Shown in pieces: positions 10,867 to 20,402 of a stretch of 64,000 nucleotides of DNA. Each line of letters opens with the position of its first letter. The stretch's first letter is position 1. This DNA is from Leptospira sp. 96542 (lineage in GTDB: Bacteria > Spirochaetota > Leptospiria > Leptospirales > Leptospiraceae), in contig JARJFC010000001.1 of the NCBI GenBank assembly GCA_029310945.1, positions 62,001 through 126,000 on the forward strand. Direction: 5' to 3'. The translations under genes were made by a program, and so were the position numbers. The notes beneath the pieces were generated by a model. That model worked only from the letters and a program-made list of their open reading frames with translations. It ran no database searches and was not told where the DNA came from.

Positions 10867-11921
10867 TAAACCTTCTCGTTCTTAGATTTTCTGCCATGGG
10901 AGATGTGGCACTCATGACTCCCGCCCTCATTGCCATTGCAGCAAAATATTCGAATATACAGCTAACAGTAGTAACAAGAGGAAACTTCTCACCTTTCTTC
11001 TATAATATTCCCAACTTGAATGTCATTGGAATGAATTTAAAAAAATACAAAGGACTTATGGGTCTTTGGAGAATGTACAGAGACATTTCCAAACTAGGTC
11101 CCTTTGGGCATGTGATCGATTTACACGGATCAGTCAGATCGCGGCTCATTTCATTTTTTTTCCGTTGGAAGGGAGTTCCTTATGCAAAGATCATCAAAGG
11201 TCGTAGGGAAAAATTAAAACAAACGAGAAAATACAATAAAAAACTAAACAAACTCCCACACACAGTAGAACGTTATCTCAATGTTTTTCGCAAAGCAGGT
11301 TACGATGCTCCCATTCGCAAAGGCCCGTGGTTAAATGTGGATGGTGAGTCCAAAGTGTATGCGAAAGATTTTTTTAAATCCGTAGGAATTGATAAAAAAG
11401 AGGGGCAATGGTTTGGGTTTGCACCTTTTGCAGGCCATGAACTGAAAGAATGGGGGTTTGAAAAATCCAAAAGACTAGTTGAAATTTTACTCGAAGAATT
11501 TCCCGAATCCAACATATTTTTGTTTGGTGGAAGAGATGAGTCCAAAGAATTAGAGATTTTAAAAAATTCCTATAAAAAAGTACATATTGTACAAGGTGGG
11601 AATTTAGGGATCAGAGGAGAACTTGGAATTATGGATAGGTTAGATGTGATGATCGGTATGGATAGTTCCAACGTTCATATTGCCGCCCTACTCAAAAAAC
11701 CAGTGATTGGAATTTATGGAACCACCCACCCCATTTCAGGTTTTGGCCCCTTCGCCCAAGAAGATTCTGGCGTTTTACAAGTGGACTTACCCTGCAGACC
11801 ATGTTCTATCTATGGAAACACAAAATGTTACCGAGGTGACCACGCCTGCATGGAGATGATAGATCCACTCGATGTTGTGCGTAGAATTCGATTTTTACAA
11901 AATGTAAACACGTTATGGTGA
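10863..11921 (+). CDS. Glycosyltransferase family 9 (heptosyltransferase-like)
   Basis: 352 residues with the GT9/GT-B features: the N-terminal LLVLRFSAMGDVALMTPAL block with the acidic residue (Asp) used in ADP-heptose transferases, and the C-terminal MIGMDSSNVHIAALLKKPVIGIYG donor-binding block. A late cysteine cluster (PCRPCSIYGNTKCYRG) matches the usual GT9 end. It likely adds a heptose or other sugar to the inner LPS core at the cytoplasmic membrane. It overlaps DUF4254 (ATGA) upstream and the next exported protein by 7 bp downstream, so three genes are coupled. Confidence 0.93.
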   Translation: MINLLVLRFSAMGDVALMTPALIAIAAKYSNIQLTVVTRGNFSPFFYNIPNLNVIGMNLKKYKGLMGLWRMYRDISKLGPFGHVIDLHGSVRSRLISFFFRWKGVPYAKIIKGRREKLKQTRKYNKKLNKLPHTVERYLNVFRKAGYDAPIRKGPWLNVDGESKVYAKDFFKSVGIDKKEGQWFGFAPFAGHELKEWGFEKSKRLVEILLEEFPESNIFLFGGRDESKELEILKNSYKKVHIVQGGNLGIRGELGIMDRLDVMIGMDSSNVHIAALLKKPVIGIYGTTHPISGFGPFAQEDSGVLQVDLPCRPCSIYGNTKCYRGDHACMEMIDPLDVVRRIRFLQNVNTLW

Positions 11922-12937
11922 AAATTACTTTCAGAAAGGTTCTATTTTTTAGTATTCCATTTCTTATTTTTATTTTTTTTCTCCCAACTCTTTCTTCTGA
12001 AGATTTTGATTCTGAATTTGTTCCAGTTTTCGTTCCATCGCCAAACAAAGAAAAATACGAAGAACAAATCAAATGTAATCCTTCCGATTGTACAGTCATC
12101 CCATATGATGATGATGGAAAGTATTACGATTTAGTTTGGTCGAACCTTGGTAAAAACGGCGGAAAGGTAATGGTCGATTTATTACAATCTCCGAAAGAAA
12201 TCCATGACCCTAAGATGGAAGATTTGGTTGAACTAATGCGAGAGATGGTAAAACGAGATGGACATTTGGGTTTTGAACCCTACTACATTGCCGCTAGGGG
12301 TATAGGTTTCACTGATTTTCCCATTGTAAAAGATATTTTCGGCGTAAGTTATAATGTTTTCAAACGGATGCGTTCTTATTTTAAATTTGGTCGGATGGAA
12401 AATTATAATGCGAAAATACTATACCATCCAGCAAACAAACAGATTTTAGCTGTTTATTTTTTTCATAAAAACTATGGACAATTATGCGACACAGTGTACT
12501 CATCCTGTGATAGCATCGAATACATGGATGATGATTTGTTCGACAAACAACTTTCTCTTAAATTGAGTAACGCACTGAATAATGGGATCGAAATTAAATT
12601 TAACCACAACAGAGCCGTTTTGCCCACAACCAAACTAGACATCGGAAATTTATTGGATACAAATCGTTCTGCAAGACTATACAAATGGTTAATCATCGCA
12701 AAAAAAACAGAAACCAAAACGATCGCAAAAGAAAGGTTTTTGGGATTACAATTGGCAATTACGGTTCTTGATTATTCCCTCACCGCATACGAACTTATAG
12801 AAGCCATTCAATTGTATAGCCCTGCTCGGTATAAAAAAGCAGAAATCATTTTTGAAAACACCGAAGAAGGTAAACAAATCAAATCAGTGGTTTTTTACCC
12901 CTTGCCTCCTGAATACGATGAGGTTAACGACAAATAA
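11915..12937 (+). CDS. Exported protein of unknown function
   Basis: 340 residues with an N-terminal signal or anchor (KVLFFSIPFLIFIFFLPTLSS). Downstream is an acidic segment, a Cys-containing NPSDCTVIPYDDDGKYYDL stretch and mixed alpha/beta sequence ending in a strand-rich FYPLPPEYDEVNDK tail. No family recognised. It is the third gene of the DUF4254-GT9 run, beginning inside the GT9 stop. Its last 54 bp overlap the 3' end of the convergent membrane-protein gene, an unusually long overlap for this window. Confidence 0.8.
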   Translation: MVKITFRKVLFFSIPFLIFIFFLPTLSSEDFDSEFVPVFVPSPNKEKYEEQIKCNPSDCTVIPYDDDGKYYDLVWSNLGKNGGKVMVDLLQSPKEIHDPKMEDLVELMREMVKRDGHLGFEPYYIAARGIGFTDFPIVKDIFGVSYNVFKRMRSYFKFGRMENYNAKILYHPANKQILAVYFFHKNYGQLCDTVYSSCDSIEYMDDDLFDKQLSLKLSNALNNGIEIKFNHNRAVLPTTKLDIGNLLDTNRSARLYKWLIIAKKTETKTIAKERFLGLQLAITVLDYSLTAYELIEAIQLYSPARYKKAEIIFENTEEGKQIKSVVFYPLPPEYDEVNDK

Positions 12938-13471
12938 ACAGACTACGGCAATGGAAGCTGGAAACAAAACTGTTGTGAGGTTTTTATCTTCCAGGGCAAA
13001 ACAAACAACGATATTGCGAACCATAAAAATAATATAAAACCAAAGATTTTCAGAAAAGGGATCGTGGTATATTTTTTTGATTGTTGGTAAAAAACCAAGT
13101 ATATCCGCCACTGTCAGGATGATGACAGCATACAATGGCGAGGAAAAAAAGAACCATAACGGCAATGATAAAATTGCAGTTAAGAAGAAAAACCAGTCTG
13201 CTTTTGTGATATTGATTTTTCCACGTTTTAAATAAGCAACAAGAGCAATGTAACAGGTAACCAGTGCAGACACCAAAATAGACAAGGCTCCAGCACCACC
13301 ACCTGATACCCATTGTGCAAAAAAAACAATGAAAGTTGTGAGAGCCCAAATAACCCACGAGAACACATGAGGTTTTACATCTCCCTTGTGAATGGAACGA
13401 ATGTATGGGATAAAACCATAAAATGTGAGGGTTACCGCAATGAACCCCAAACTGTATTGTAAAACTAACAT
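12884..13471 (-). CDS. SemiSWEET/PQ-loop-like membrane protein
   Basis: 195 residues with six or seven hydrophobic segments. It appears to hold two related halves: GFIPYIRSIHKGDVKPHVFSWVIWALTTF and, later, DILGFLPTIKKIYHDPFSENLWFYIIF, each with a helix, a Pro-rich turn and a Trp/Phe-rich helix as in PQ-loop or SemiSWEET transporters. A single protein with two triple-helix bundles would be SWEET-like. The substrate is unknown. It is a single gene, convergent with and overlapping the exported-protein gene, and followed upstream by the GT4 gene in the same orientation. Confidence 0.7.
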   Translation of the reverse strand: MLVLQYSLGFIAVTLTFYGFIPYIRSIHKGDVKPHVFSWVIWALTTFIVFFAQWVSGGGAGALSILVSALVTCYIALVAYLKRGKINITKADWFFFLTAILSLPLWFFFSSPLYAVIILTVADILGFLPTIKKIYHDPFSENLWFYIIFMVRNIVVCFALEDKNLTTVLFPASIAVVCLFVVNLIVFRRQGVKNH

Positions 13472-13515
13472 TGAATAATGGACTATAAAAAAACGATAGA
13501 ATTGAATTTAGAAAT

Positions 13516-14802
13516 TCATTGCATCAGATCAAAAAATAAATCGAAAATATTTGATTTTTTAACCTTTCCCTTCATCGCTTCAATCACTTTCGAATATACG
13601 TCTTCCATTAAATCAACACATTTTTCCATTTCATGTCCACTGGCCACCTGGATGGAATTTTTTGAAAACTTAGAGTAGAGTTCTGGATTTTTTAAAATTT
13701 CAAGTGCAGCAAGTGCTATCCCATTGGAATCGAATGATTTGGCGATAAAACCATTTTCGGCATGCTTAATGAGTTCGGGTAGAGCAAATGCATCCACTCC
13801 CACAGCTGGTAGACCACAAGCAATGGCTTCGAGTACAACAAGCCCTTGTGTTTCCATTGTGGAAGCTGTTAAAAACACATCGTATTTCGGATATTCTTCA
13901 TGCAAAACAGCATTGGGAATAAAACCCAAAAACTTTACAGAATCTTTCATTTCTAGATGTTCCGCTTGTCTTTCTAAGGAAGGAATGGCTGGCCCCTCGC
14001 CAATGATGGTGAGGGTTGCCTTAGGGTATTGGTTTAAAATTTGGCGGAATGCTGTGATGACAACGTCACAATTTTTTTCATAAGAGATCCGACCCACATG
14101 TAAAAACTTGGGGGAGTCTCCTGCAAATGTTTTGGGAATTCCTTGGAAACGTTTCAAATCCATCCCATTAGAAACAACAGTGATTGGCCTTGTGATCCCA
14201 TACTCCAAAAGTTGTTGTTTAATGAGGTGACTCGGTGAAATCACAACATCACACCTGTTATAGATATCATTACAGATTTTTAGGATGATTTTTTTTCGAA
14301 TATTAAAATTGTCAAATTTAACAATTTTATCTAATTCTTCTAAATCGAGTTTCTTTTTGAATTTTCCTACTTTGAAAAAAAGTTTATCCAATTTGAATAA
14401 TCGATAAAATGAAACGTACATCTCCTGTTCTGCCATGAGAGTGTGGTAGGTTCCTATGGTCGGAATTCCAAACCGTTCAGCTGCGTTTATAGCATACAAA
14501 CCCATAAGACCTGGTGTGTGGATATGGATTAAATCGGGTTTAAAGTCTTCGATGATTTTTTTGATTTTGCCAGGCGATGGTAATACCACCTTGATATCAG
14601 GATAACTTGGTAAATACCCAGATCGAAATCGCACCACTTGAATTTTGTCCGTCATCCGGTCAAAATCACCATCCCCATATTTTGGGGCACAAATCAAAAA
14701 TTCATGGCCACGTAGAGCCAAAAGTTCGGAAAAATTTTTAATAGAAACAGCGACACCATCTGTTTTGGGTAAAAAAGTATCCGAAAAATATAAAACCCGC
14801 AC
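13516..14802 (-). CDS. Glycosyltransferase family 4 (diacylglycerol glucosyltransferase-like)
   Basis: 428 residues, GT-B fold. The N-terminus [21 protein letters not shown] is the acceptor-side glycine/valine loop typical of GT4 enzymes that act on lipids such as 1,2-diacylglycerol or phosphatidylinositol. The donor side shows [12 protein letters not shown] and the E-x7-E motif ([17 protein letters not shown]). A cytoplasmic, membrane-associated enzyme. It is divergent from the O-antigen ligase gene with 49 bp between. A lipid acceptor is inference; a polysaccharide acceptor is also possible. Confidence 0.9.
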   Translation of the reverse strand: MRVLYFSDTFLPKTDGVAVSIKNFSELLALRGHEFLICAPKYGDGDFDRMTDKIQVVRFRSGYLPSYPDIKVVLPSPGKIKKIIEDFKPDLIHIHTPGLMGLYAINAAERFGIPTIGTYHTLMAEQEMYVSFYRLFKLDKLFFKVGKFKKKLDLEELDKIVKFDNFNIRKKIILKICNDIYNRCDVVISPSHLIKQQLLEYGITRPITVVSNGMDLKRFQGIPKTFAGDSPKFLHVGRISYEKNCDVVITAFRQILNQYPKATLTIIGEGPAIPSLERQAEHLEMKDSVKFLGFIPNAVLHEEYPKYDVFLTASTMETQGLVVLEAIACGLPAVGVDAFALPELIKHAENGFIAKSFDSNGIALAALEILKNPELYSKFSKNSIQVASGHEMEKCVDLMEDVYSKVIEAMKGKVKKSNIFDLFFDLMQ

Positions 14803-14851
14803 TTGTTACCTCTTTACAAATTGGAGAAAAGGATTAGTCTCATCCAAAGTT

Positions 14852-16159
14852 ATGTATTACCGAATCTATCGTTCGTTTCTTGCCTTGTCTATCATTTCCT
14901 GCGCAATTTCAGTTTCCCTAAGCCAACTTTTTTTGGTCATCTCTTTTGTACTATTTCTCTTTTTGGATCACAAACCCAAGTTCAATTCATCCATTTCAAA
15001 AGCACTTTTCCTATTTTACCTCTGGCAAATTGTGACAGTTTTGTTTCATTATTTTTCCTCTGGTTTTGAGTGGATCACATTACAAAATGCCTTTAAAAAC
15101 GAAATGAAGGATATGTTCCTCGTTTCTGCATTCTTTGCGATCCAAGGTATCAAAAAGGAAGATTATAACTTTTTATACAAAACCTTATTTATATTTGCTC
15201 TCGTTGTCCTTGTTTCTGGTTTTATTTCTATATTTTCAATGACAAGGCTTGCCCGGCTCATCTCTGATATGTACAAAATGTCCGCATCTTGGCCCTACCA
15301 ACACCATTATGGAAAAATCTTAGGTCTGAATATTTACCTCCCGATTGGTTTAATGAATACACATTTGACTTTTGGTGGCCTCCTTGCATTTGTTTACCCT
15401 CTATTTTTCTTCCGAACTTACGATTCTTGGTTTCATAAAGAACCTAAAAAACAACTTTTCATCAATTTTTTACTATTGGTTTTCATATCCATAGTGTTTT
15501 TATTCAATAATGCAAGGTCTTCCCTACTTGGGATGTTTCTAAGTGTTTCATTCGGATTGTACATTATTATTTTCGTAGATAGAGAAATTTCCAAAAAGAT
15601 CATCAAACGATTTTTTTTGATTACAACAATGATGTTTTTAGTCATTTTTATTTCCTACCAATCTACAAATGCCGTTAAACGAGTGATAGATCCTCTTTTT
15701 GGAGGTGAAAAACACACCGACTCAGGGAGAACCTTTATTTGGGATTCAACATTTCCTCTCATACAAAACAATTTTATATTTGGGATTGGTGCAGGGAATT
15801 ACCAAAAAGAAATTGAAATTTCAAGAAAAGAACGATCGAAAGAAAACAAAGACCTCAGTTTTTTCTATGAAGTCACTCAACGCGGACATGCACACAACGA
15901 TTATTTTCACCTAGCAAGTGTTTTTGGAATACCACAAGTATTTTTCTATTTTTTGCTTATGTTCACAATTCTGCATGCACATCTAAATGGTATAGTACCC
16001 AGGAAAAATAGGTATGTGACTTATGGTCTCACTGGATTTTTCTTTTCTGGTTTACTACAGTGTTATTTTCAAGACGATGAGGTTTTGATCGTATTTATGT
16101 TTTTACTCGGATATCTAAATTTATTTTTAAACAAGGATGAATATGGGAAAATTAACTAG
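14852..16159 (+). CDS. O-antigen ligase / polymerase-like membrane protein (Wzy/WaaL family)
   Basis: 435 residues from the ATG at 14852, with ten or more membrane segments. The large periplasmic loop near residues 280-360 carries FNNARSSLLG (Arg) before it and RGHAHNDYFHLASVFGIP, with the histidine conserved in WaaL-type ligases. These enzymes join undecaprenyl-linked polysaccharide to lipid A-core or polymerise it. An upstream in-frame Met would begin inside the divergent GT4 gene and add a non-membrane extension, so it was not used. The last 17 bp overlap the GH5 gene. Confidence 0.9.
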   Translation: MYYRIYRSFLALSIISCAISVSLSQLFLVISFVLFLFLDHKPKFNSSISKALFLFYLWQIVTVLFHYFSSGFEWITLQNAFKNEMKDMFLVSAFFAIQGIKKEDYNFLYKTLFIFALVVLVSGFISIFSMTRLARLISDMYKMSASWPYQHHYGKILGLNIYLPIGLMNTHLTFGGLLAFVYPLFFFRTYDSWFHKEPKKQLFINFLLLVFISIVFLFNNARSSLLGMFLSVSFGLYIIIFVDREISKKIIKRFFLITTMMFLVIFISYQSTNAVKRVIDPLFGGEKHTDSGRTFIWDSTFPLIQNNFIFGIGAGNYQKEIEISRKERSKENKDLSFFYEVTQRGHAHNDYFHLASVFGIPQVFFYFLLMFTILHAHLNGIVPRKNRYVTYGLTGFFFSGLLQCYFQDDEVLIVFMFLLGYLNLFLNKDEYGKIN

Positions 16160-18113
16160 TGTCGGCGAATGGTTTATTGACAAATCAGGAAGAAAGGTAA
16201 TTTTACGTGGGGTCAATTTGGGTGGAGATACAAAAGTCCCCTATCCAAATGGAGGAACACAATTCCCCACCGATTTTTCTGACCATAAAGAAGTCAGTTT
16301 TGTAGGTCGACCTTTCCCACTATCTGAAGCTCACACCCATTTCACTCGTTTACAAAAATGGGGGTTTAATGTACTGCGCCTTCTCACCACTTGGGAGGCC
16401 GTGGAACATAAAGGCCCAAATGAATATGATAACGAATACTTAGATTATTTAACTGAAATTACACGCACTGCAGGTGAGTATGGTTTTTATGTTTTTATCG
16501 ACTTCCACCAAGATGTTTGGTCAAGGATGACCGGGGGCGACGGCGCACCTGCATGGATATTCGAAAAAATTGGAATTGACTATACTAAAATAGCAAAAGC
16601 AGACGCAGCCCTTGTTATGCAAGGGGCCTACGATTACTCTAAACCTGGGATCCGCCAAGAGAATAACTACCCTACCATGTGTTGGTCTGAAAATTATAGA
16701 TATGCAGCCAATGGCATTATGTGGACTCTCTTTTTCGGTGGCAAAGATTTTGCACATAACTTCATGATAGATGGTAAAAATGTTCAAGACTATCTACAAG
16801 ACCACTACCTAGGCTGTATGGTAGCAGTTGCCGAAAGAGTAAAAGATTTTGACTTTGTGATCGGATTCGATTCGTTAAACGAACCAGGGAAAGGTTTCAT
16901 TGGCCGTGCAATGAACGACAGACATCTGAAAGACAAAGAAGATGACCCCGCGCACCCAGGACTCGCCTTTTCTCCGATAGATGCTTTGTATTCCTCGCAT
17001 GGCCATACCGTTGATTTGCCCTACCTCAGCCTCAGTGTGATGAAAGGAGGATTTGTTCCGACAAAAACTGTTGCTGTTAATAAAAATAAAATTTCCATTT
17101 GGTTACCCAATACACCAGGCGATCCCTTCCAATTGGAAGGTGCATACAAAATTACAAAGGATGATACACCTTTCATCGAAAAGAATGATTTTTTCCAAGT
17201 GGTGAATGGAAAAAAAATAGACTTTGACAGAGATTACCTTCTCCCGTTCGCACGTAGGGTGGGCGAAAGAATCCAATCAATCAGAGAAGATTGGATGGTC
17301 TTCATTGAGAGAGAAGCTGTGGATGCCTTCACAAAACCTTATTTAAATGGCACCGTGCCAAAAAATTCAGTCAACGCTGCGCATTGGTATGATACCCTCA
17401 CACTCTTATTCAAAAGGTTTTTATTTCCTATCTCTATTGATACCTTAACCAAAAAATTTGTTTTTGGTAAAAAAGGAATTGAAGACATGTATGTAAGACA
17501 ATTAACAGAAATTAAAGGAACAGCGAATTCAGTCCCTGGTCAAGTGCCAAGTCTAATTGGCGAGTTCGGGATCCCCTTTGATCTAAAAGGTGGGAAAGCA
17601 TACAAACAGTGGAAAACCGGGAACAAATCTCCCAAAATTTGGAAACACCATATCATGGCTCTTGATTGTATGTACAATGCAATGGATAGATTATTTTTGT
17701 CTAGTACCCTATGGAACTACACTGCCTCAAACCAAAATGATTTAATGGTAGGAGACGGTTGGAATCAAGAAGATCTAAGCATATTCTCCTTAGACCAAAT
17801 CATTGCGGGCTCCGAACCAGATCTATACGGAGGCGGAGGGAGAGCCATCGAGGGTTTTGCAAGACCTTATGCTTGTTATATCCAAGGTTATCCCAAAAAA
17901 ATGAATTATGATCTAGGAACAAAAACTTTTTTACTAGATTGGATATCAGACGCAAATATAGATGAACCAACTGTGATCAAAATTCCTCGTTTTGTGTATC
18001 CTGATGGTGTCAATATCGAACTTACAAATTCTGAAATTTTTGCAAACAAAAAAGGAGAACTCTCAGTCAAAGGATTTGGTGGACCATCGAGTGTCCGAAT
18101 ATTTCCCAAATGA
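16143..18113 (+). CDS. Glycoside hydrolase family 5, similar to fungal steryl-glucosidase/glucocerebrosidase (GH5_12-like)
   Basis: About 656 residues with no signal peptide, so cytoplasmic. The acid/base Glu is in FDSLNEPGKG (Glu247 from this start) and the nucleophile Glu in LIGEFGIPF (Glu474). The blocks VFIDFHQDVWSRMTGGDGAP, NYP.MCW..NY.YAA and GKNVQDYLQDHYL are those I know from fungal EGCrP2/Sgl1-type enzymes that remove glucose from sterols or ceramide, and from endoglycoceramidase relatives. A C-terminal beta domain starts near residue 570. AAGGA 5 bases before the ATG at 16143 favours it over the ATG at 16137. It overlaps the ligase gene and the cyclase gene. The substrate is inferred only; a bacterial glucolipid would fit the neighbouring GT4. 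Confidence 0.88.
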   Translation: MGKLTSVGEWFIDKSGRKVILRGVNLGGDTKVPYPNGGTQFPTDFSDHKEVSFVGRPFPLSEAHTHFTRLQKWGFNVLRLLTTWEAVEHKGPNEYDNEYLDYLTEITRTAGEYGFYVFIDFHQDVWSRMTGGDGAPAWIFEKIGIDYTKIAKADAALVMQGAYDYSKPGIRQENNYPTMCWSENYRYAANGIMWTLFFGGKDFAHNFMIDGKNVQDYLQDHYLGCMVAVAERVKDFDFVIGFDSLNEPGKGFIGRAMNDRHLKDKEDDPAHPGLAFSPIDALYSSHGHTVDLPYLSLSVMKGGFVPTKTVAVNKNKISIWLPNTPGDPFQLEGAYKITKDDTPFIEKNDFFQVVNGKKIDFDRDYLLPFARRVGERIQSIREDWMVFIEREAVDAFTKPYLNGTVPKNSVNAAHWYDTLTLLFKRFLFPISIDTLTKKFVFGKKGIEDMYVRQLTEIKGTANSVPGQVPSLIGEFGIPFDLKGGKAYKQWKTGNKSPKIWKHHIMALDCMYNAMDRLFLSSTLWNYTASNQNDLMVGDGWNQEDLSIFSLDQIIAGSEPDLYGGGGRAIEGFARPYACYIQGYPKKMNYDLGTKTFLLDWISDANIDEPTVIKIPRFVYPDGVNIELTNSEIFANKKGELSVKGFGGPSSVRIFPK

Positions 18114-19966
18114 TTGATCTGAAAACCGTACTAATTAAGTATCCTTGGGACGAAATGTTTACAAAAAAATATCAAACCCTCGATTATCTATGGGAATTTG
18201 ATCTAACAGTAACACGCGAAGAAATTTGGCCGTATCTGATTGATACTTCCTCTTTCAATCGAAGGCTTGGTTTTCCTAAGTTTGAATACAAAGAAACTGA
18301 TGGTAAACTTTTTGGCAAAACCAAACAAGCAGGGTTCCGTTTGGAGTGGGAAGAAATCCCTTGGGAATGGGATTACCTGAAAGAAATTGGAAATGCACGC
18401 AAATACACCAAAGGTTTTGCACGTTTTCTCAGAATCCGATTCATCTTAGAAACATTAGGTGAATCAAGATCAAAACTTTATATTTATTTCGGTTGGATCC
18501 CAAGTGGTTTTTTTACGAAAAAAATCTTACAGTATGCGATGCCAAGAATGTTCGAAACCTTCCAGAAAGGTCTGACTGAGATTCAAAATGAAATTAAAAC
18601 AAAATCGCTATCAAACCGAGTATCTGGGCAGATTACGAGTTCCTTCAAACCCGAAGCCCAATGGGTCAACGAATCCAAGTTAGATTCTCAAATTCCAATA
18701 CTCATACAAAGAGGAATCAAAAAAGAGACAATTGAACCAATCTTTTCATGGATCAAATCCGCAGATGATAATGAATTGGATCGAATCCGCATCAAAGAGT
18801 TATCCAATCGTTTCCAAAAAGACCAAGATGAAGTGCTATTTTTATTTTTGCATGGTTGCCGACTTGGAATTTTTACACTCAGTTGGGATGTGATTTGCCC
18901 ACACTGCCGTGGTGTTCGAACTTCGTTACAAAAATTAGGAGACCTACCGGAGAAAGATGAATGTGATGTTTGCGAAATAGGATTTGAAACATCAGGAATC
19001 AATTCCATAGAAGTTACATTCCACTTACATCCATCTGTTCGAATTGTCCAAAAACAAATTTATTGTGCAGCAGAACCTGCCACAAAACAACATATATTAC
19101 TGACAAAAGTAGTACCTGCCAAAAAATCCTACTCTTCTAACTTATTATTGAATTCTGGTATTTATCGCCTAAGAAAGAAAGGTGAAAAGAAATACCAGTT
19201 GGTTGACATAAAAGACAACTACAGCCAAACGGACATTTTGTGGCTTAAAGAAACGGACGATACTGAAATCAAAGTAGCTCCAAAACCAAATTTGGTTTTT
19301 GAGAATATTTCTGACGAAGACACAACGATTGTCATTGAGGAAAGGTCGGAAGATAAAACAAGCTTACGCCCAACCGAAATTTTTGATTACCAGGAATTTA
19401 GAGATCTATTTTCAGAGGAAGCAATTGCCACCAATTTGCAATTGGACATTGGTATCAAAACAATTCTATTCACAGACATAGTTGGATCCACAAAGTTTTA
19501 TGAGCTTGCAGGTGACCACGGAGCATTTTTACAAGTCAGAGAACATTTTATAAAAACCCACCAAATCATCCAGATGTATAAGGGTGTTGTTGTGAAAACA
19601 ATTGGAGATGCTGTGATGGCAAGTTTTTCCTCTCCTATCCAAGCACTTAAAGCAAGCAAAGAAATGCAGGAATGGTTTCATCCAGAGAACAAACATACAC
19701 CTGTTAGAATTAGAATTTCCATTCATTCTGGAAATTGTTTAGCTGTGAATTTAAACAGCAATATCGACTATTTTGGAAACACTGTTAATTATACTGCTAA
19801 ATTACAAACACTCGTTGGATCGGGCGAAATCATAATCAGTGAAACTATATTTCGAGACCAAGAAATTCGCGATTATCTCAGATCAAATTCTATTAAACTA
19901 AGGAAAGTTCCCTTCCAACTCACCTGGACGGATCGAACGGATTCAACGTATATCTGGCAAGTGTAA
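18110..19966 (+). CDS. SRPBCC / zinc-ribbon / class III adenylate or guanylate cyclase fusion
   Basis: 618 residues in three parts. Residues 20-160 look like an SRPBCC ligand-binding domain (EFDLTVTREEIWPYLIDTSSFNRRLGF). A middle region resembling DUF5939 holds a zinc ribbon, CPHC at about 263 and CDVC about 25 residues later. The C-terminal cyclase domain (about 450-600) has FTDIVGSTKFYEL and KTIGDAVMASF, so both metal aspartates are present; the usual Asn-x3-Arg is NYTAK here, with Lys for Arg. It probably makes a cyclic nucleotide in response to a bound hydrophobic ligand. Start overlaps the GH5 stop (ATGA). The ligand link to GH5 products is inference. Confidence 0.9.
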   Translation: MIDLKTVLIKYPWDEMFTKKYQTLDYLWEFDLTVTREEIWPYLIDTSSFNRRLGFPKFEYKETDGKLFGKTKQAGFRLEWEEIPWEWDYLKEIGNARKYTKGFARFLRIRFILETLGESRSKLYIYFGWIPSGFFTKKILQYAMPRMFETFQKGLTEIQNEIKTKSLSNRVSGQITSSFKPEAQWVNESKLDSQIPILIQRGIKKETIEPIFSWIKSADDNELDRIRIKELSNRFQKDQDEVLFLFLHGCRLGIFTLSWDVICPHCRGVRTSLQKLGDLPEKDECDVCEIGFETSGINSIEVTFHLHPSVRIVQKQIYCAAEPATKQHILLTKVVPAKKSYSSNLLLNSGIYRLRKKGEKKYQLVDIKDNYSQTDILWLKETDDTEIKVAPKPNLVFENISDEDTTIVIEERSEDKTSLRPTEIFDYQEFRDLFSEEAIATNLQLDIGIKTILFTDIVGSTKFYELAGDHGAFLQVREHFIKTHQIIQMYKGVVVKTIGDAVMASFSSPIQALKASKEMQEWFHPENKHTPVRIRISIHSGNCLAVNLNSNIDYFGNTVNYTAKLQTLVGSGEIIISETIFRDQEIRDYLRSNSIKLRKVPFQLTWTDRTDSTYIWQV

Positions 19967-20017
19967 TTTAAAAGTTCGTATTCCATTCTAATTCCCCCTC
20001 TTTTATTGTGAGTTTTT

Positions 20018-20047
20018 TTAATACTTAGGTGTTGACCTAAGTATTAA
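20018..20047. promoter_or_regulatory. Perfect 13-bp inverted repeat, candidate ArsR operator
   Basis: Arms TTAATACTTAGGT (20018-20030) and ACCTAAGTATTAA (20035-20047) are exact reverse complements around GTTG. The repeat ends 18 bp before the ArsR-family gene and overlaps a TTGACC -35-like hexamer (20032-20037). There is no following T tract, so it is not an intrinsic terminator for the cyclase gene. ArsR/SmtB proteins bind such AT-rich dyads, so autoregulation is likely. Confidence 0.65.
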
Positions 20048-20065
20048 CTTTAATAAATTTGACCC

Positions 20066-20398
20066 ATGGTACAAAGAAAATATGATATAGACCTTGTATT
20101 TTCGGCTTTGGCTGACCCCACGCGGAGAAAGGTGATCGAAATGCTTTGTAAGGAACCTGCCAGTGTTAGCGAACTTTCCAGTCACTTCGGGATGGCCATG
20201 CCCTCTTTTATGCAACATTTGAATATATTAGAAAATTCAGGAATTATAACTTCCGAAAAAAAGGGAAGAGTTCGCATTTGTTACTTAAATAGTAAGGCAC
20301 TATTGCCAATGGAACACTGGTTATCTGAACAAAAAAACCTATGGGAAAAGCGACTCAACCAACTGGATTCATATTTAGAAAGAATGAAAAGGATGTAA
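20066..20398 (+). CDS. ArsR family transcriptional regulator
   Basis: 110 residues with a winged helix: LADPTRRKVIEMLCKEPASVSELSSHFGMAMPSFMQHLNILENSGII, then the wing SEKKGRVRICYLN. It lacks the ELCVCDL metal-binding cysteines of SmtB/ArsR metal sensors, so a metal signal is unlikely; this subgroup normally pairs with SRPBCC proteins. The stop is 4 bp before the SRPBCC gene, the usual arrangement. The palindrome just upstream is its probable operator. The inducer is unknown. Confidence 0.93.
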   Translation: MVQRKYDIDLVFSALADPTRRKVIEMLCKEPASVSELSSHFGMAMPSFMQHLNILENSGIITSEKKGRVRICYLNSKALLPMEHWLSEQKNLWEKRLNQLDSYLERMKRM

Positions 20399-20402
20399 GA
20401 AG

